Translations under genes and position numbers: made by a program | Notes under the pieces: model-generated | Database searches by the model: none | What the model saw: the letters and a program-made list of their open reading frames with translations, nothing else | What the model was told of the DNA's origin: nothing | Assembly: GCA_002399085.1 (NCBI GenBank) | Contig: DHCY01000003.1 | Coordinates: 56,083-70,810, forward strand | Length of the DNA stretch: 14,728 nucleotides | Direction: 5' to 3' | Origin: Anaerolineaceae bacterium UBA4890 | GTDB taxonomy: Bacteria > Chloroflexota > Anaerolineae > Anaerolineales > Anaerolineaceae | Part shown: piece after piece, positions 1 to 5,993 of the stretch | Layout: each line of letters opens with the position of its first letter | Position numbering within the stretch: the first letter of the stretch is position 1

Positions 1-2
1 GG

Positions 3-46
3 GACGCCGGCACAATCGGGATGGCTCACTGACGCCGGCACAATCG
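3..46. repeat. Two direct copies of a 16-bp repeat at the window edge
   Basis: The 16-mer gacgccggcacaatcg occurs at 3-18 and 31-46, separated by 12 unrelated bases (period 28). Both copies are identical. They lie just upstream of the first glycosyltransferase promoter. The array may continue to the left of the window. The spacer is too short for a CRISPR unit. Confidence 0.75.
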
Positions 47-60
47 ACGCAAACATAAAC

Positions 61-66
61 TATAAT
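61..66 (+). promoter_or_regulatory. -10 box of a probable leaderless promoter
   Basis: A perfect TATAAT ends six bases before the ATG at 73. There is no Shine-Dalgarno sequence and no recognisable -35 box 16-18 bp upstream. With normal spacing, transcription would begin at or next to the start codon, giving a leaderless mRNA. The same arrangement precedes the next gene (1187-1192). Confidence 0.6.
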
Positions 67-72
67 TCACCC

Positions 73-1017
73 ATGCCCGAACAACCGTTAGTCTCCATCA
101 TCACGCCTTCCTATAACCAGGGTGCTTTTCTTGAACAAACGCTGCGCTCTGTGCTGGAACAGGATTACCCAAAGATCGAATGTTGGGTGATCGACGGCGG
201 GTCAACGGATAACAGCCTGGAAATCATCAAGCACTATGCACCGAGACTTGCCGGCTGGGTTTCGGAAAAGGACCGCGGGCAGGCGGATGGCGTCAATAAA
301 GGATTTGCCAAGGCAACGGGCGAGATTGTCGGTTGGTTGAACTCAGACGACCTTTATTATCCGGGGGCGATAGCGGAGGCTGTGGAGGCTTTCAGGCAGC
401 ATCCCAATGCCAGTTTTGTTTTCAGTGATGTCGAATCGATAGATGAACACGGGAATGCCTTCAACCTGATGCGTTACGGCGACTGGAAGCTGCCAGACCT
501 GATGAGTTTCAAAATTATTGGGCAGCCCGGGGTATTCATGCGCCGTGAGGTGCTGGAACAGGCTGGTTACCTGGACTTGAGTTACAACTACCTGCTGGAC
601 GTGCAGCTATGGCTTCGCATGGCAGCCATTGCTGAACCGCATTACGTTCCTGGCAAAATTTGGGCGGCGGCGCGTATGCACTTGGAGGCAAAAAATATTG
701 CCCACGCAGAAGAGTTTGGTGCAGAAGCCTTCAGGCTTGCCCGCTGGCTGAGCGAAGACCAACGCTTTTACCCGCTGAGCGCGAAGATATTCAATAGAAT
801 CTGGTCAGGAGCGCACCGGATCAATGCCTTTTACCTGGTTGAGGCTGGCAAGTACAGGGAAGGTCTAAAGGCGTACGCGCAGATGCTGCGTTATCAGCCG
901 ATACCTTCGGGCAAGACTTTGCGCAGGATGGTATTTACCCTTTTATCGGCCTTGGGTGTCATCCGTTCCCGAAAGTGGTATGACCAAAAACGGAAAGAAA
1001 ATTACTTGAGAAAATAG
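73..1017 (+). CDS. Glycosyltransferase family 2 (GT-A fold), first of a tandem pair
   Basis: This 314-residue protein is a family 2 glycosyltransferase. It probably transfers a sugar from a nucleotide-sugar donor onto a cell-surface or exopolysaccharide acceptor; donor and acceptor cannot be told. The N-terminal GT-A domain opens with PLVSIITPSYNQ (residues 5-16), has the nucleotide-binding IDGGSTD (40-46), and has the metal/donor-binding acidic motif NSDD (90-93). A later D-x-x-LW-x-R segment near residue 180 fits the acceptor side. The C-terminal ~110 residues are basic and helical with no transmembrane segment, so the protein is probably cytoplasmic or membrane-associated. The start at 73 is fixed by the TATAAT only six bases upstream. 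It is about two-thirds identical over its first 100 residues to the next gene, so the two arose by duplication. No other polysaccharide genes are in view. Confidence 0.88.
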   Translation: MPEQPLVSIITPSYNQGAFLEQTLRSVLEQDYPKIECWVIDGGSTDNSLEIIKHYAPRLAGWVSEKDRGQADGVNKGFAKATGEIVGWLNSDDLYYPGAIAEAVEAFRQHPNASFVFSDVESIDEHGNAFNLMRYGDWKLPDLMSFKIIGQPGVFMRREVLEQAGYLDLSYNYLLDVQLWLRMAAIAEPHYVPGKIWAAARMHLEAKNIAHAEEFGAEAFRLARWLSEDQRFYPLSAKIFNRIWSGAHRINAFYLVEAGKYREGLKAYAQMLRYQPIPSGKTLRRMVFTLLSALGVIRSRKWYDQKRKENYLRK

Positions 1018-1052
1018 GGACAAGGCTCGGTTCCAAAGGGAGGCTTTGCACT

Positions 1053-1092
1053 CAGGAGACCTTCGCCAACCACAGGAGACCTTCGCCAACCA
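1053..1092. repeat. Perfect 20-bp tandem duplication
   Basis: The unit caggagaccttcgccaacca occurs twice head to tail (1053-1072 and 1073-1092) with no mismatch. It sits between the two glycosyltransferase genes, in about 180 bp with no gene. A perfect copy suggests recent slippage or a mobile intergenic repeat. Confidence 0.8.
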
Positions 1093-1132
1093 GAGTCCCA
1101 TGGAGGTAGACCAGCCAAGATTTCCCCTACTT

Positions 1133-1180
1133 TAACCTCACCCCCGCTTTGCGGACCCTCCAGAGGAGAGGGATGAAAAC
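1133..1180. repeat. Degenerate CCTCACCCC...GAGAGGGATGAAAA hairpin element
   Basis: The segment begins cctcaccccc and ends gagagggatgaaaa. Its inner arms (CCCTC / GAGGG around 1156-1173) and outer arms (TCA-CCC / GGG-TGA) can pair. It resembles the first half of the 93-bp elements at 3161-3334 (C-rich start, G-rich GGGGGTGAAAA end), so it is probably a member of the same dispersed intergenic family. It ends directly before the second glycosyltransferase promoter. Confidence 0.5.
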
Positions 1181-1186
1181 CAACGG

Positions 1187-1192
1187 TATAAT
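1187..1192 (+). promoter_or_regulatory. -10 box of a second probable leaderless promoter
   Basis: TATAAT again ends exactly six bases before the ATG (1199). The stretch from the box to the ATG matches the one upstream of the first glycosyltransferase in the pattern TATAATTnnCCCATG. There is no Shine-Dalgarno and no convincing -35. Confidence 0.6.
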
Positions 1193-1198
1193 TAGCCC

Positions 1199-1978
1199 AT
1201 GACCGCTGCGCAACCACTTGTCTCAATCATCACGCCTTCCTACAACCAGGCGAAGTTCCTTGAAGAAACCATGCTCTCTGTATTGGAGCAGGATTATCCC
1301 AACATTGAGTACATTGTCATTGACGGTGGCTCGACCGATGGCAGTCTTGAGATCATCCACAAATACGCCGATCGCCTGGCTTACTGGCAGAGCCGAAAGG
1401 ACAAGGGGCAGACTGATGCCATCAACCAGGGCTTCGCGAGAGCCAGGGGCGAAATTTTGGCGTGGCTGAACTCGGATGACATTCTTTACCCTGGCGCGGT
1501 CAGCGCGGCAGTGCGGCAGCTGCAGATAAATCCGGATATTGGTATGGTCTATGGCAATTGCGATTGGATAAACGCTGAAGGCAAGGTGATTGGTAAGTTC
1601 CCCGCTGCTCAAACCGATCTGATCAAGCTGCGCCGCGGACATGTGCACATTCCACAGCAGACCGCCTTTTTTTGGGCAGCCCTGTGGCGTGAGGTGGGAC
1701 CGCTGGATGAAAGCTTCTACTTCGCGATGGATTACGACCTCTGGACCAGGCTGGCAGCCCAGGCACCCCTGCTCTATGTGCCCGAGCTTTGGGCAGCTTT
1801 TCGGTTGCATGAAGGCGCAAAATCGATCGCGGAAGATGATCGCTGCTGGCCCGAGATGCTGCGGGTGCATTACCGCGACGGAGGCAAGAAAATCTCACCA
1901 ATGACCATCAAATACACGATTCGCAAACTGATGCAACCGTTGTGGATCCGGCTGCGCAGGCGACGGCTTTCTGGCTGA
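1199..1978 (+). CDS. Glycosyltransferase family 2 (GT-A fold), second of a tandem pair
   Basis: A 259-residue family 2 glycosyltransferase, shorter than its neighbour because the C-terminal helical tail is reduced. Visible motifs are PLVSIITPSYNQ (6-17), the nucleotide-binding VIDGGSTD (about 40-47) and NSDD (91-94). A D-Y-DLW-T-R segment near residue 180 corresponds to the neighbour's LW-x-R motif. Nucleotide sequence at the 5' end is also similar to the first gene, indicating duplication and later divergence toward a different acceptor or donor (inferred). The C-terminus is strongly basic (RLRRRRLSG), compatible with membrane contact. The start is supported by the TATAAT six bases upstream. 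The stop lies 31 bp from the convergent permease gene, with no clear terminator between. The substrate cannot be assigned. Confidence 0.88.
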   Translation: MTAAQPLVSIITPSYNQAKFLEETMLSVLEQDYPNIEYIVIDGGSTDGSLEIIHKYADRLAYWQSRKDKGQTDAINQGFARARGEILAWLNSDDILYPGAVSAAVRQLQINPDIGMVYGNCDWINAEGKVIGKFPAAQTDLIKLRRGHVHIPQQTAFFWAALWREVGPLDESFYFAMDYDLWTRLAAQAPLLYVPELWAAFRLHEGAKSIAEDDRCWPEMLRVHYRDGGKKISPMTIKYTIRKLMQPLWIRLRRRRLSG

Positions 1979-2009
1979 GCTGGAACCTGTGGTCTTAAGC
2001 GATCCCGCT

Positions 2010-2930
2010 CTAGATCTCACTGGGCTGCTCTTCCATTACATCAATTTTGAATTTTCCAGACTGAAGGTTCACCAGAACTGTGCCGATACTGGCGATTGCC
2101 AGACCAATCACGCCAACCCAAGTAAGGCGCTCGCCCAGGAAAATCCAGGCGAGCAGGCTGATTTGGATGAGCATGGTGTTGTTGATGATGCTGGATTCCA
2201 TCGCCGTCAAAACTTGCAGGCTTTTATTCCACAGCCAGAAAGCCAGGGCTGTGTTGACAACTGCCAACCAGAAAAGGGTCAGCCACGTTCTATTGCTCAA
2301 GGGCGGTAAACCCTGAAAACTTAGTCCGCTTCCCAATAATAAAATCGCACCAAAGCCCATGCTGATCCCGGTCACCACGATTGGGTCGAGACCTCTGTGC
2401 CGGTTGACCCAGCGCCCCATTACCGAGGCGACCGAATTCGAAAACACGGTAAAAATCCCCAACGACAGCCCCAACATGCTCTTCGGCAGGTTGGTTTGCG
2501 GGAAAAAATAGATCAGCACTCCCAGCAAAAAGACAGCCAAACCAACCCACTGCAGTTTGCGGACTGGTTCGCGCAAAAAAAGCAGCCCGATGAATGCCAC
2601 AACAGGGGTTGTAAAATTGAGCATCAGGCTGAGTGTGATCGCATCAAGATACTTCAGAGACAAGAACTGACCTCCCTGGGTGAAGGCGTAATAGAACAAC
2701 CCTAACAAGAGCAGCTGCCCCCATTCTTTCCGGGTTAATTTTTGAATTGATTCCCGCTTTATGACCAAGCCAGGTAAAAGCACGAGAAAGGCGATAGAAT
2801 ATCGCAACCCCGCAAAAATGAGTGGGGGTATTTCCTCGATCGATAATTTGATGAAGACCCATGAACTCGACCATAAGAGGGTCACAAACAGAGCCTGGAT
2901 GATGGCTTTAGTTCTTTGAGATACAGACAT
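2010..2930 (-). CDS. EamA-family (DMT superfamily) permease, riboswitch-controlled
   Basis: This 306-residue inner-membrane protein has about ten hydrophobic segments arranged as two EamA repeats of roughly 140 residues, normal for the drug/metabolite transporter superfamily. The N-terminal repeat starts AIIQALFVTLLWSSSWVFIK, and the second repeat ends in a LGERLTWVGVIGLAIASIG segment, both typical of the family. The hydrophilic tail is short and acidic. EamA members export amino acids, purines or other metabolites, but the family does not predict the substrate. The start is supported by AAGGAG at 2938-2943, seven bases upstream. The gene has its own extended -10 promoter and a leader of about 140 nt containing a ykkC-like aptamer, which would place its expression under control of a small-molecule ligand. 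It converges with the glycosyltransferase genes. Confidence 0.88.
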   Translation of the reverse strand: MSVSQRTKAIIQALFVTLLWSSSWVFIKLSIEEIPPLIFAGLRYSIAFLVLLPGLVIKRESIQKLTRKEWGQLLLLGLFYYAFTQGGQFLSLKYLDAITLSLMLNFTTPVVAFIGLLFLREPVRKLQWVGLAVFLLGVLIYFFPQTNLPKSMLGLSLGIFTVFSNSVASVMGRWVNRHRGLDPIVVTGISMGFGAILLLGSGLSFQGLPPLSNRTWLTLFWLAVVNTALAFWLWNKSLQVLTAMESSIINNTMLIQISLLAWIFLGERLTWVGVIGLAIASIGTVLVNLQSGKFKIDVMEEQPSEI

Positions 2931-2934
2931 GAAA

Positions 2935-3073
2935 GCACTCCTTTTCGCTACACGATGAAAGAATGCCTACCTAACCCCTCCCGGTTTTTATCCGATCCGG
3001 TGCTACGCTTTCGCTTTTGCAACGCTTGGTCCAGACCTGCAGTGGCAGCGGAACCCTAGATGCTCAGGGCGGC
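2935..3073 (-). promoter_or_regulatory. ykkC-class riboswitch with SD-sequestering stem
   Basis: Read on the minus strand, the leader carries in order the conserved ykkC blocks CTAGGGTTCCG (3059-3049), GTCTGGACCAAGCG (3036-3023) and GATAAAAACCGGGAGG (2992-2977). These match, from memory, the guanidine-I/ykkC consensus (CUAGGGUUCCG, CUGGUCCGAG, GAUAAAAGCCCGGGAG). GGTTCC can pair with GGACC, and CCCT/AGGG plus GCC/GGC can close the domain. Between the aptamer and the gene, GCATTCTTT (2966-2958) pairs over 9 bp, two of them wobbles, with AAGGAGTGC (2943-2935), burying the Shine-Dalgarno; this is a plausible translational expression platform. ykkC subtypes sense guanidine, ppGpp, PRPP or nucleoside diphosphates; the subtype cannot be settled by eye. 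Confidence 0.75.
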
Positions 3074-3079
3074 AAGAAA

Positions 3080-3085
3080 ATTGTA
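3080..3085 (-). promoter_or_regulatory. Extended -10 promoter of the riboswitch/EamA transcript
   Basis: On the minus strand the sequence reads AATGATACAAT, an extended -10 (TG-A-TACAAT). Transcription would start near 3073, exactly at the first base needed for the aptamer. The same 11-mer occurs upstream of the MFS permease (10363-10373). No strong -35 is seen. Confidence 0.5.
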
Positions 3086-3160
3086 TCATTAATTGATGAC
3101 TGGTCTGAAGGGACAACGACAACGGTTACTTTTGTGAGAATGATGTGATTTGAATACCCA

Positions 3161-3334
3161 GAAAACCCACCCCCAATCCCCATCTCAAGGAGGGGGTGAA
3201 AAGGTTAAAACTCATGTACGGAGCGGACACCGGCCGCTCCACGTGTTTGTGCGAGAAACCCACGCCCCGACCCTATCCCAATGAGGGGGTGAAAATGCTA
3301 AGACTAACGTACGGAGCGGGCACCCGGCCGCTCC
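3161..3334. repeat. 93-bp two-hairpin element, tandem pair
   Basis: Copy 1 spans 3161-3240 and copy 2 spans 3254-3334, a constant period of 93 bp. Each copy starts with an AAACCCAC C-rich run ending in GAGGGGGTGAAAA, then a spacer, then GTACGGAGCGG and GGCCGCTCC. In copy 1 CACCCCC pairs with GGGGGTG, and in both copies GGAGCGG pairs with CCGCTCC. Copy 2 has lost the first pairing by substitutions (CACGCCCC) but keeps the second. No coding frame here is credible. Confidence 0.75.
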
Positions 3335-3370
3335 AAGCGCCCTCACAACCCTCAACAGGTGATAGGCACA

Positions 3371-3392
3371 CAGGAAGGGGTATCCCCTCCTG
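3371..3392. repeat. Strong hairpin 3' of the VOC gene
   Basis: Nine base pairs with one bulged A (CAGG-a-AGGGG / CCCCT-CCTG) close a three-base loop. It lies about 30 bp beyond the stop codon of the minus-strand VOC gene. It lacks a T-run on either strand, so it may stabilise or end the transcript but is not a classical intrinsic terminator. Confidence 0.5.
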
Positions 3393-3420
3393 GATATTGT
3401 TCACCCGCATTGATCTTTTT

Positions 3421-3822
3421 TTACAAACCAGCCTGCTCATCCGGTTGGTGAATACCAAAAACGTTACCTTCGGTATCCAGGTAATAACCCTGCCATGCCA
3501 TACCCGTCAAAGCCATTTTTGGCAGGGCAACTTGCCCGCCCGCCATGAGGATTTTCTGCTCAGTCTGGTCGTAATTTTCCACTTCCATGGTCAGGACTGC
3601 TGAGTTTGTACCCATTTCAAGGCTGGGGCGTTCCGCTGGACGCGGTTGAATGGCGCCGTTAATGCCTGGTGTACCTTCTTCACCGGTGATTATGCCAAAA
3701 TATGGGCTATTGACGTACTCGCTGTAATCTTCAAACTTCCAGTCAAAAACCTCTGAGTAGAACTTCATTGCACGTTCCAAGTCAGCTGCCTGCAATTCAA
3801 AATGAACGGGACGGTTAGCCAT
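3421..3822 (-). CDS. VOC-superfamily (glyoxalase/bleomycin-resistance fold) protein
   Basis: A 133-residue single-gene VOC protein with two beta-alpha-beta-beta-beta modules. The first module starts VHFELQAADLERAMKFYSEV (residues 6-25), the classical VOC entry with the FY-x-x-x-F helix end. The second runs from about residue 76 and ends in YLDTEGNVFGIHQP, equivalent to the D-P-x-G-N segment of the family. The composition resembles uncharacterised CFP-30/27-kDa antigen-like VOC proteins, so no reaction can be assigned; lyase, dioxygenase and ligand-binding roles all occur in the fold. The start is supported by AAGGAG at 3829-3834. It lies downstream of the glycine C-acetyltransferase-like gene, but an intrinsic terminator separates them, so it probably has its own promoter. 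Confidence 0.8.
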   Translation of the reverse strand: MANRPVHFELQAADLERAMKFYSEVFDWKFEDYSEYVNSPYFGIITGEEGTPGINGAIQPRPAERPSLEMGTNSAVLTMEVENYDQTEQKILMAGGQVALPKMALTGMAWQGYYLDTEGNVFGIHQPDEQAGL

Positions 3823-3858
3823 TAAAAACTCCTTTTACTTGTGAGAATGCAATAAGTA

Positions 3859-3888
3859 TAAAAAAGGATTTGGCTTCAGCCAAATCCC
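3859..3888 (-). terminator. Intrinsic terminator of the glycine C-acetyltransferase-like gene
   Basis: On the minus strand a perfect 9-bp stem, GGATTTGGC / GCCAAATCC (3887-3879 and 3874-3866) with a four-base loop, is followed by six T residues. It starts about 30 bp after the stop codon of the gene ending at 3917 and is the clearest terminator in the window. Confidence 0.88.
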
Positions 3889-3916
3889 TGTCTAAGGATA
3901 CTTGTAAATTAGTCGA

Positions 3917-5101
3917 TTAAGCGCCCTTGCCTAGCTGCTTTCCAACTCGCTCGAAGGCATTGAGGGCTTGCTCGAGATGGTCCTGGCTGTGGGCAGCAGA
4001 GATCATCACGCGGATGCGGGCTTTGCCTACCGGAACGGTTGGGAAGCCGAGCGCGCCGGCAAAAATGCCTTCATCAAACAGCTTACGACTGAACTCGCGT
4101 GCGAGCTGAACATCGCCCAGCATGACCGGGGTGATCGGGGTTTGGGTGAGACCGGTGTCAAAACCGAGCCTGCGCATTTCTTCCTGGAAGAAGCGGGCGT
4201 TTGCCCAGAGGCGATCGACCAGTTCAGTAGATTCTTCGAGCAAATCCACCGATGCCAGGCAGGCAGCCACATCGGTCACGGTGACGGCGGAGGAAAACAG
4301 GAAGGGGCGCCCGCGCTGGCGCAGCCATTCGATGATTTTCGCGTTGCCGGCTACAACGCCGCCGACCACGCCGAACGCCTTGCTGAAGGTACCGATTTCT
4401 ACGTCCACCTGACCGTGCAGTTTGAAATGGTCTACGATTCCGCGACCGCCTTCACCGACGACACCTTCGCCGTGGGCGTCATCGACCATGGTCATCAGGT
4501 TGTATCTTTTGGATACTTCGACCAGTTTATCCAGGGGGGCGAGATCGCCATCCATCGAAAAAACACCATCGGTGATCATCAAACCGCGACGGTAAGTTCC
4601 CTCGGCTTCCTTGAGCACACGTTCAAAATCTTCCACATCGGCATGCTTGAAGCGATGGATTTTGGCGCCTGAAAGGCGGGAGCCATCGATGATGGAAGCG
4701 TGGTTCAATTCGTCTGAAAAGATGGCATCTTCTTTGCTGACCAGGGCGGGGATAGTTGCACCGTTGGCGCTGAAGCCCGATTGAAAAGTGATTGCGTCTT
4801 GCACGCGCTTGAAAGCTGCCATGCGCTTTTCCAACTGGACGTGCAGGCTCATTGTTCCGGCAATCGAGCGTACGGCGCCGGGACCTACACCATATTTTTT
4901 CATCGCCTCAGTGGCTGCCAGAACCAGGCGGGGGTGATTTGCCAGACCAAGGTAGTTGTTGGCGCAAAAATTGAGCACCTGTTTTCCATTAATGATCACA
5001 GAAGGACCCTGGGCTGAATCCATTGTGGGGATGTTGTTATAGAATCCGGTTTCCTTGAGGGTGGTGAGTTCTTCGTCAATCCAGGCTAATTTATCAGTCA
5101 T
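3917..5101 (-). CDS. kbl: Glycine C-acetyltransferase (2-amino-3-ketobutyrate CoA ligase)-like PLP enzyme
   Basis: A 394-residue alpha-oxoamine synthase of PLP fold type I. Kbl joins acetyl-CoA and glycine or, in the physiological direction, cleaves 2-amino-3-ketobutyrate from threonine breakdown to glycine and acetyl-CoA. Visible features are the N-terminal NFCANNYLGL (44-53), NHASIIDG (133-140) with the ring-stacking His, VDDAHG (206-211) with the Asp/His pair, and TFSKAFG (238-244) with the PLP-binding Lys at 241. Length matches Kbl (about 395). BioF and other family members share these motifs, but overall resemblance is best to Kbl. The frame is open further upstream to 5227, but the start at 5101 is preferred because of GAGGAG just upstream, the family length, and the overlap a longer form would have with nagB. 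No threonine dehydrogenase gene is adjacent. Confidence 0.85.
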   Translation of the reverse strand: MTDKLAWIDEELTTLKETGFYNNIPTMDSAQGPSVIINGKQVLNFCANNYLGLANHPRLVLAATEAMKKYGVGPGAVRSIAGTMSLHVQLEKRMAAFKRVQDAITFQSGFSANGATIPALVSKEDAIFSDELNHASIIDGSRLSGAKIHRFKHADVEDFERVLKEAEGTYRRGLMITDGVFSMDGDLAPLDKLVEVSKRYNLMTMVDDAHGEGVVGEGGRGIVDHFKLHGQVDVEIGTFSKAFGVVGGVVAGNAKIIEWLRQRGRPFLFSSAVTVTDVAACLASVDLLEESTELVDRLWANARFFQEEMRRLGFDTGLTQTPITPVMLGDVQLAREFSRKLFDEGIFAGALGFPTVPVGKARIRVMISAAHSQDHLEQALNAFERVGKQLGKGA

Positions 5102-5137
5102 AATCTCCTCGTTTTCATCTGGTGAATGTTTACATAG

Positions 5138-5143
5138 ATTATA
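5138..5143 (-). promoter_or_regulatory. -10 box of the kbl-like gene
   Basis: TATAAT on the minus strand, 37 bp before the chosen start at 5101 with a GAGGAG ribosome site between. Its -35 region would overlap that of the divergent nagB promoter, so the two may compete or share a regulator. The -35 is weak. Confidence 0.5.
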
Positions 5144-5178
5144 CCCTCCTGTTTCCTCGTTACTGGCAGCTGATGCAG

Positions 5179-5184
5179 TATAAT
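5179..5184 (+). promoter_or_regulatory. -10 box of nagB
   Basis: TATAAT lies 32 bp before the nagB ATG, followed by AAGGAG (5205-5210). The -35 region (about 5156-5162) is poor and lies within the divergent kbl-like promoter. Confidence 0.5.
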
Positions 5185-5216
5185 TTTCTGGAATTATCCG
5201 ATTCAAGGAGTGATAA

Positions 5217-5945
5217 ATGTTGATCATCAGAGCGCAAGATTACGACGATATGAGCCGCAAGGCAGCCCGGTTTATTGCAGCCCAGGTACAGTTGAAACCG
5301 AACAGTGTGCTGGGTTTGGCAACTGGCTCCACGCCCCTGGGCACTTACCGGGAATTGATCCGGTTCCATCGGCAAGAAGAGCTCACTTTTCGCGATGTGC
5401 AAACCGTAAATCTGGACGAGTATTATGGTCTGCCCCCCACTCATGATCAAAGTTATTGCCATTATATGAGGGAGAACCTCTTCGACCACATCGATATTAC
5501 GCCCGGCAACACGCACGTGCCGGATGGGCTGACCCAGGATCCGAATGGCTATGGCAGGGAATATGATGAGATGATCACTTGCATGGGCGGGATCGACCTG
5601 CAGTTGCTGGGCATTGGCAGCAATGGTCACATTGCTTTTAATGAACCCGGCAAGGTGTTTTCTGCCCCCACCCGGTTGGTTGACTTAAACAAGAACACGA
5701 TAGAAGATAACGCCCGCTTTTTTGACTCAGAAGAAGAAGTGCCGCGACAGGCGATTTCGATGGGCATGAAATCGATCCTTGGCGCGAAACGAATTTTGAT
5801 CCTCGCGAGTGGTATTGGCAAAGCAGAGGCTGTGAGGGCGATGGTGGAAGGTGCGGTCGACCCGATGGTTCCGGCTTCGATTTTGCAATTGCACCCCGAT
5901 GTTATTTTGATTGCTGATGAGGCGGCATTGTCGTTGATTGAATAG
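5217..5945 (+). CDS. nagB: Glucosamine-6-phosphate deaminase
   Basis: A 242-residue cytoplasmic enzyme converting glucosamine-6-phosphate to fructose-6-phosphate and ammonia, linking amino-sugar use to glycolysis. It has the phosphate-binding GLATGSTPLGTY (33-44), the catalytic-base motif NLDEYYGL (65-72, Asp67) and GIGSNGHIAFNEPG (132-145, with His138 and Glu143 as ring-opening residues). Its length and the N-G-H form of the last motif are those of the short Firmicutes-type NagB rather than the longer allosteric enterobacterial enzyme. The start is supported by AAGGAG six bases upstream. It is divergent from the kbl-like gene and convergent with the DegV genes. No nagA or amino-sugar transporter is in the window, so it appears to be monocistronic. 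Confidence 0.92.
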   Translation: MLIIRAQDYDDMSRKAARFIAAQVQLKPNSVLGLATGSTPLGTYRELIRFHRQEELTFRDVQTVNLDEYYGLPPTHDQSYCHYMRENLFDHIDITPGNTHVPDGLTQDPNGYGREYDEMITCMGGIDLQLLGIGSNGHIAFNEPGKVFSAPTRLVDLNKNTIEDNARFFDSEEEVPRQAISMGMKSILGAKRILILASGIGKAEAVRAMVEGAVDPMVPASILQLHPDVILIADEAALSLIE

Positions 5946-5993
5946 CGACAACGAGACGGTATGGCAGCTGTCCCCAGCAGGCTCAAAAACAGC

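Noticed and set aside
3..46. Possible CRISPR array at the left edge
   Set aside because: Only two 16-bp copies with a 12-bp gap; both repeat and spacer are far below CRISPR sizes and no cas gene is near.
1223..1870. 215-codon minus-strand open frame
   Set aside because: Antisense to the second glycosyltransferase, whose motifs are clear.
3196..3603. 135-codon plus-strand open frame
   Set aside because: Runs through the 93-bp repeats and into the VOC gene in antisense; low-complexity translation without a ribosome site.
3968..4672. 234-codon plus-strand open frame
   Set aside because: Lies antisense inside the kbl-like gene; it is a codon-bias shadow with no ribosome site or recognisable family.
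5102..5227. N-terminal extension of the kbl-like protein to 5227
   Set aside because: The 42 extra residues have no family similarity, would overlap nagB and its promoter, and the start at 5101 has a good ribosome site.
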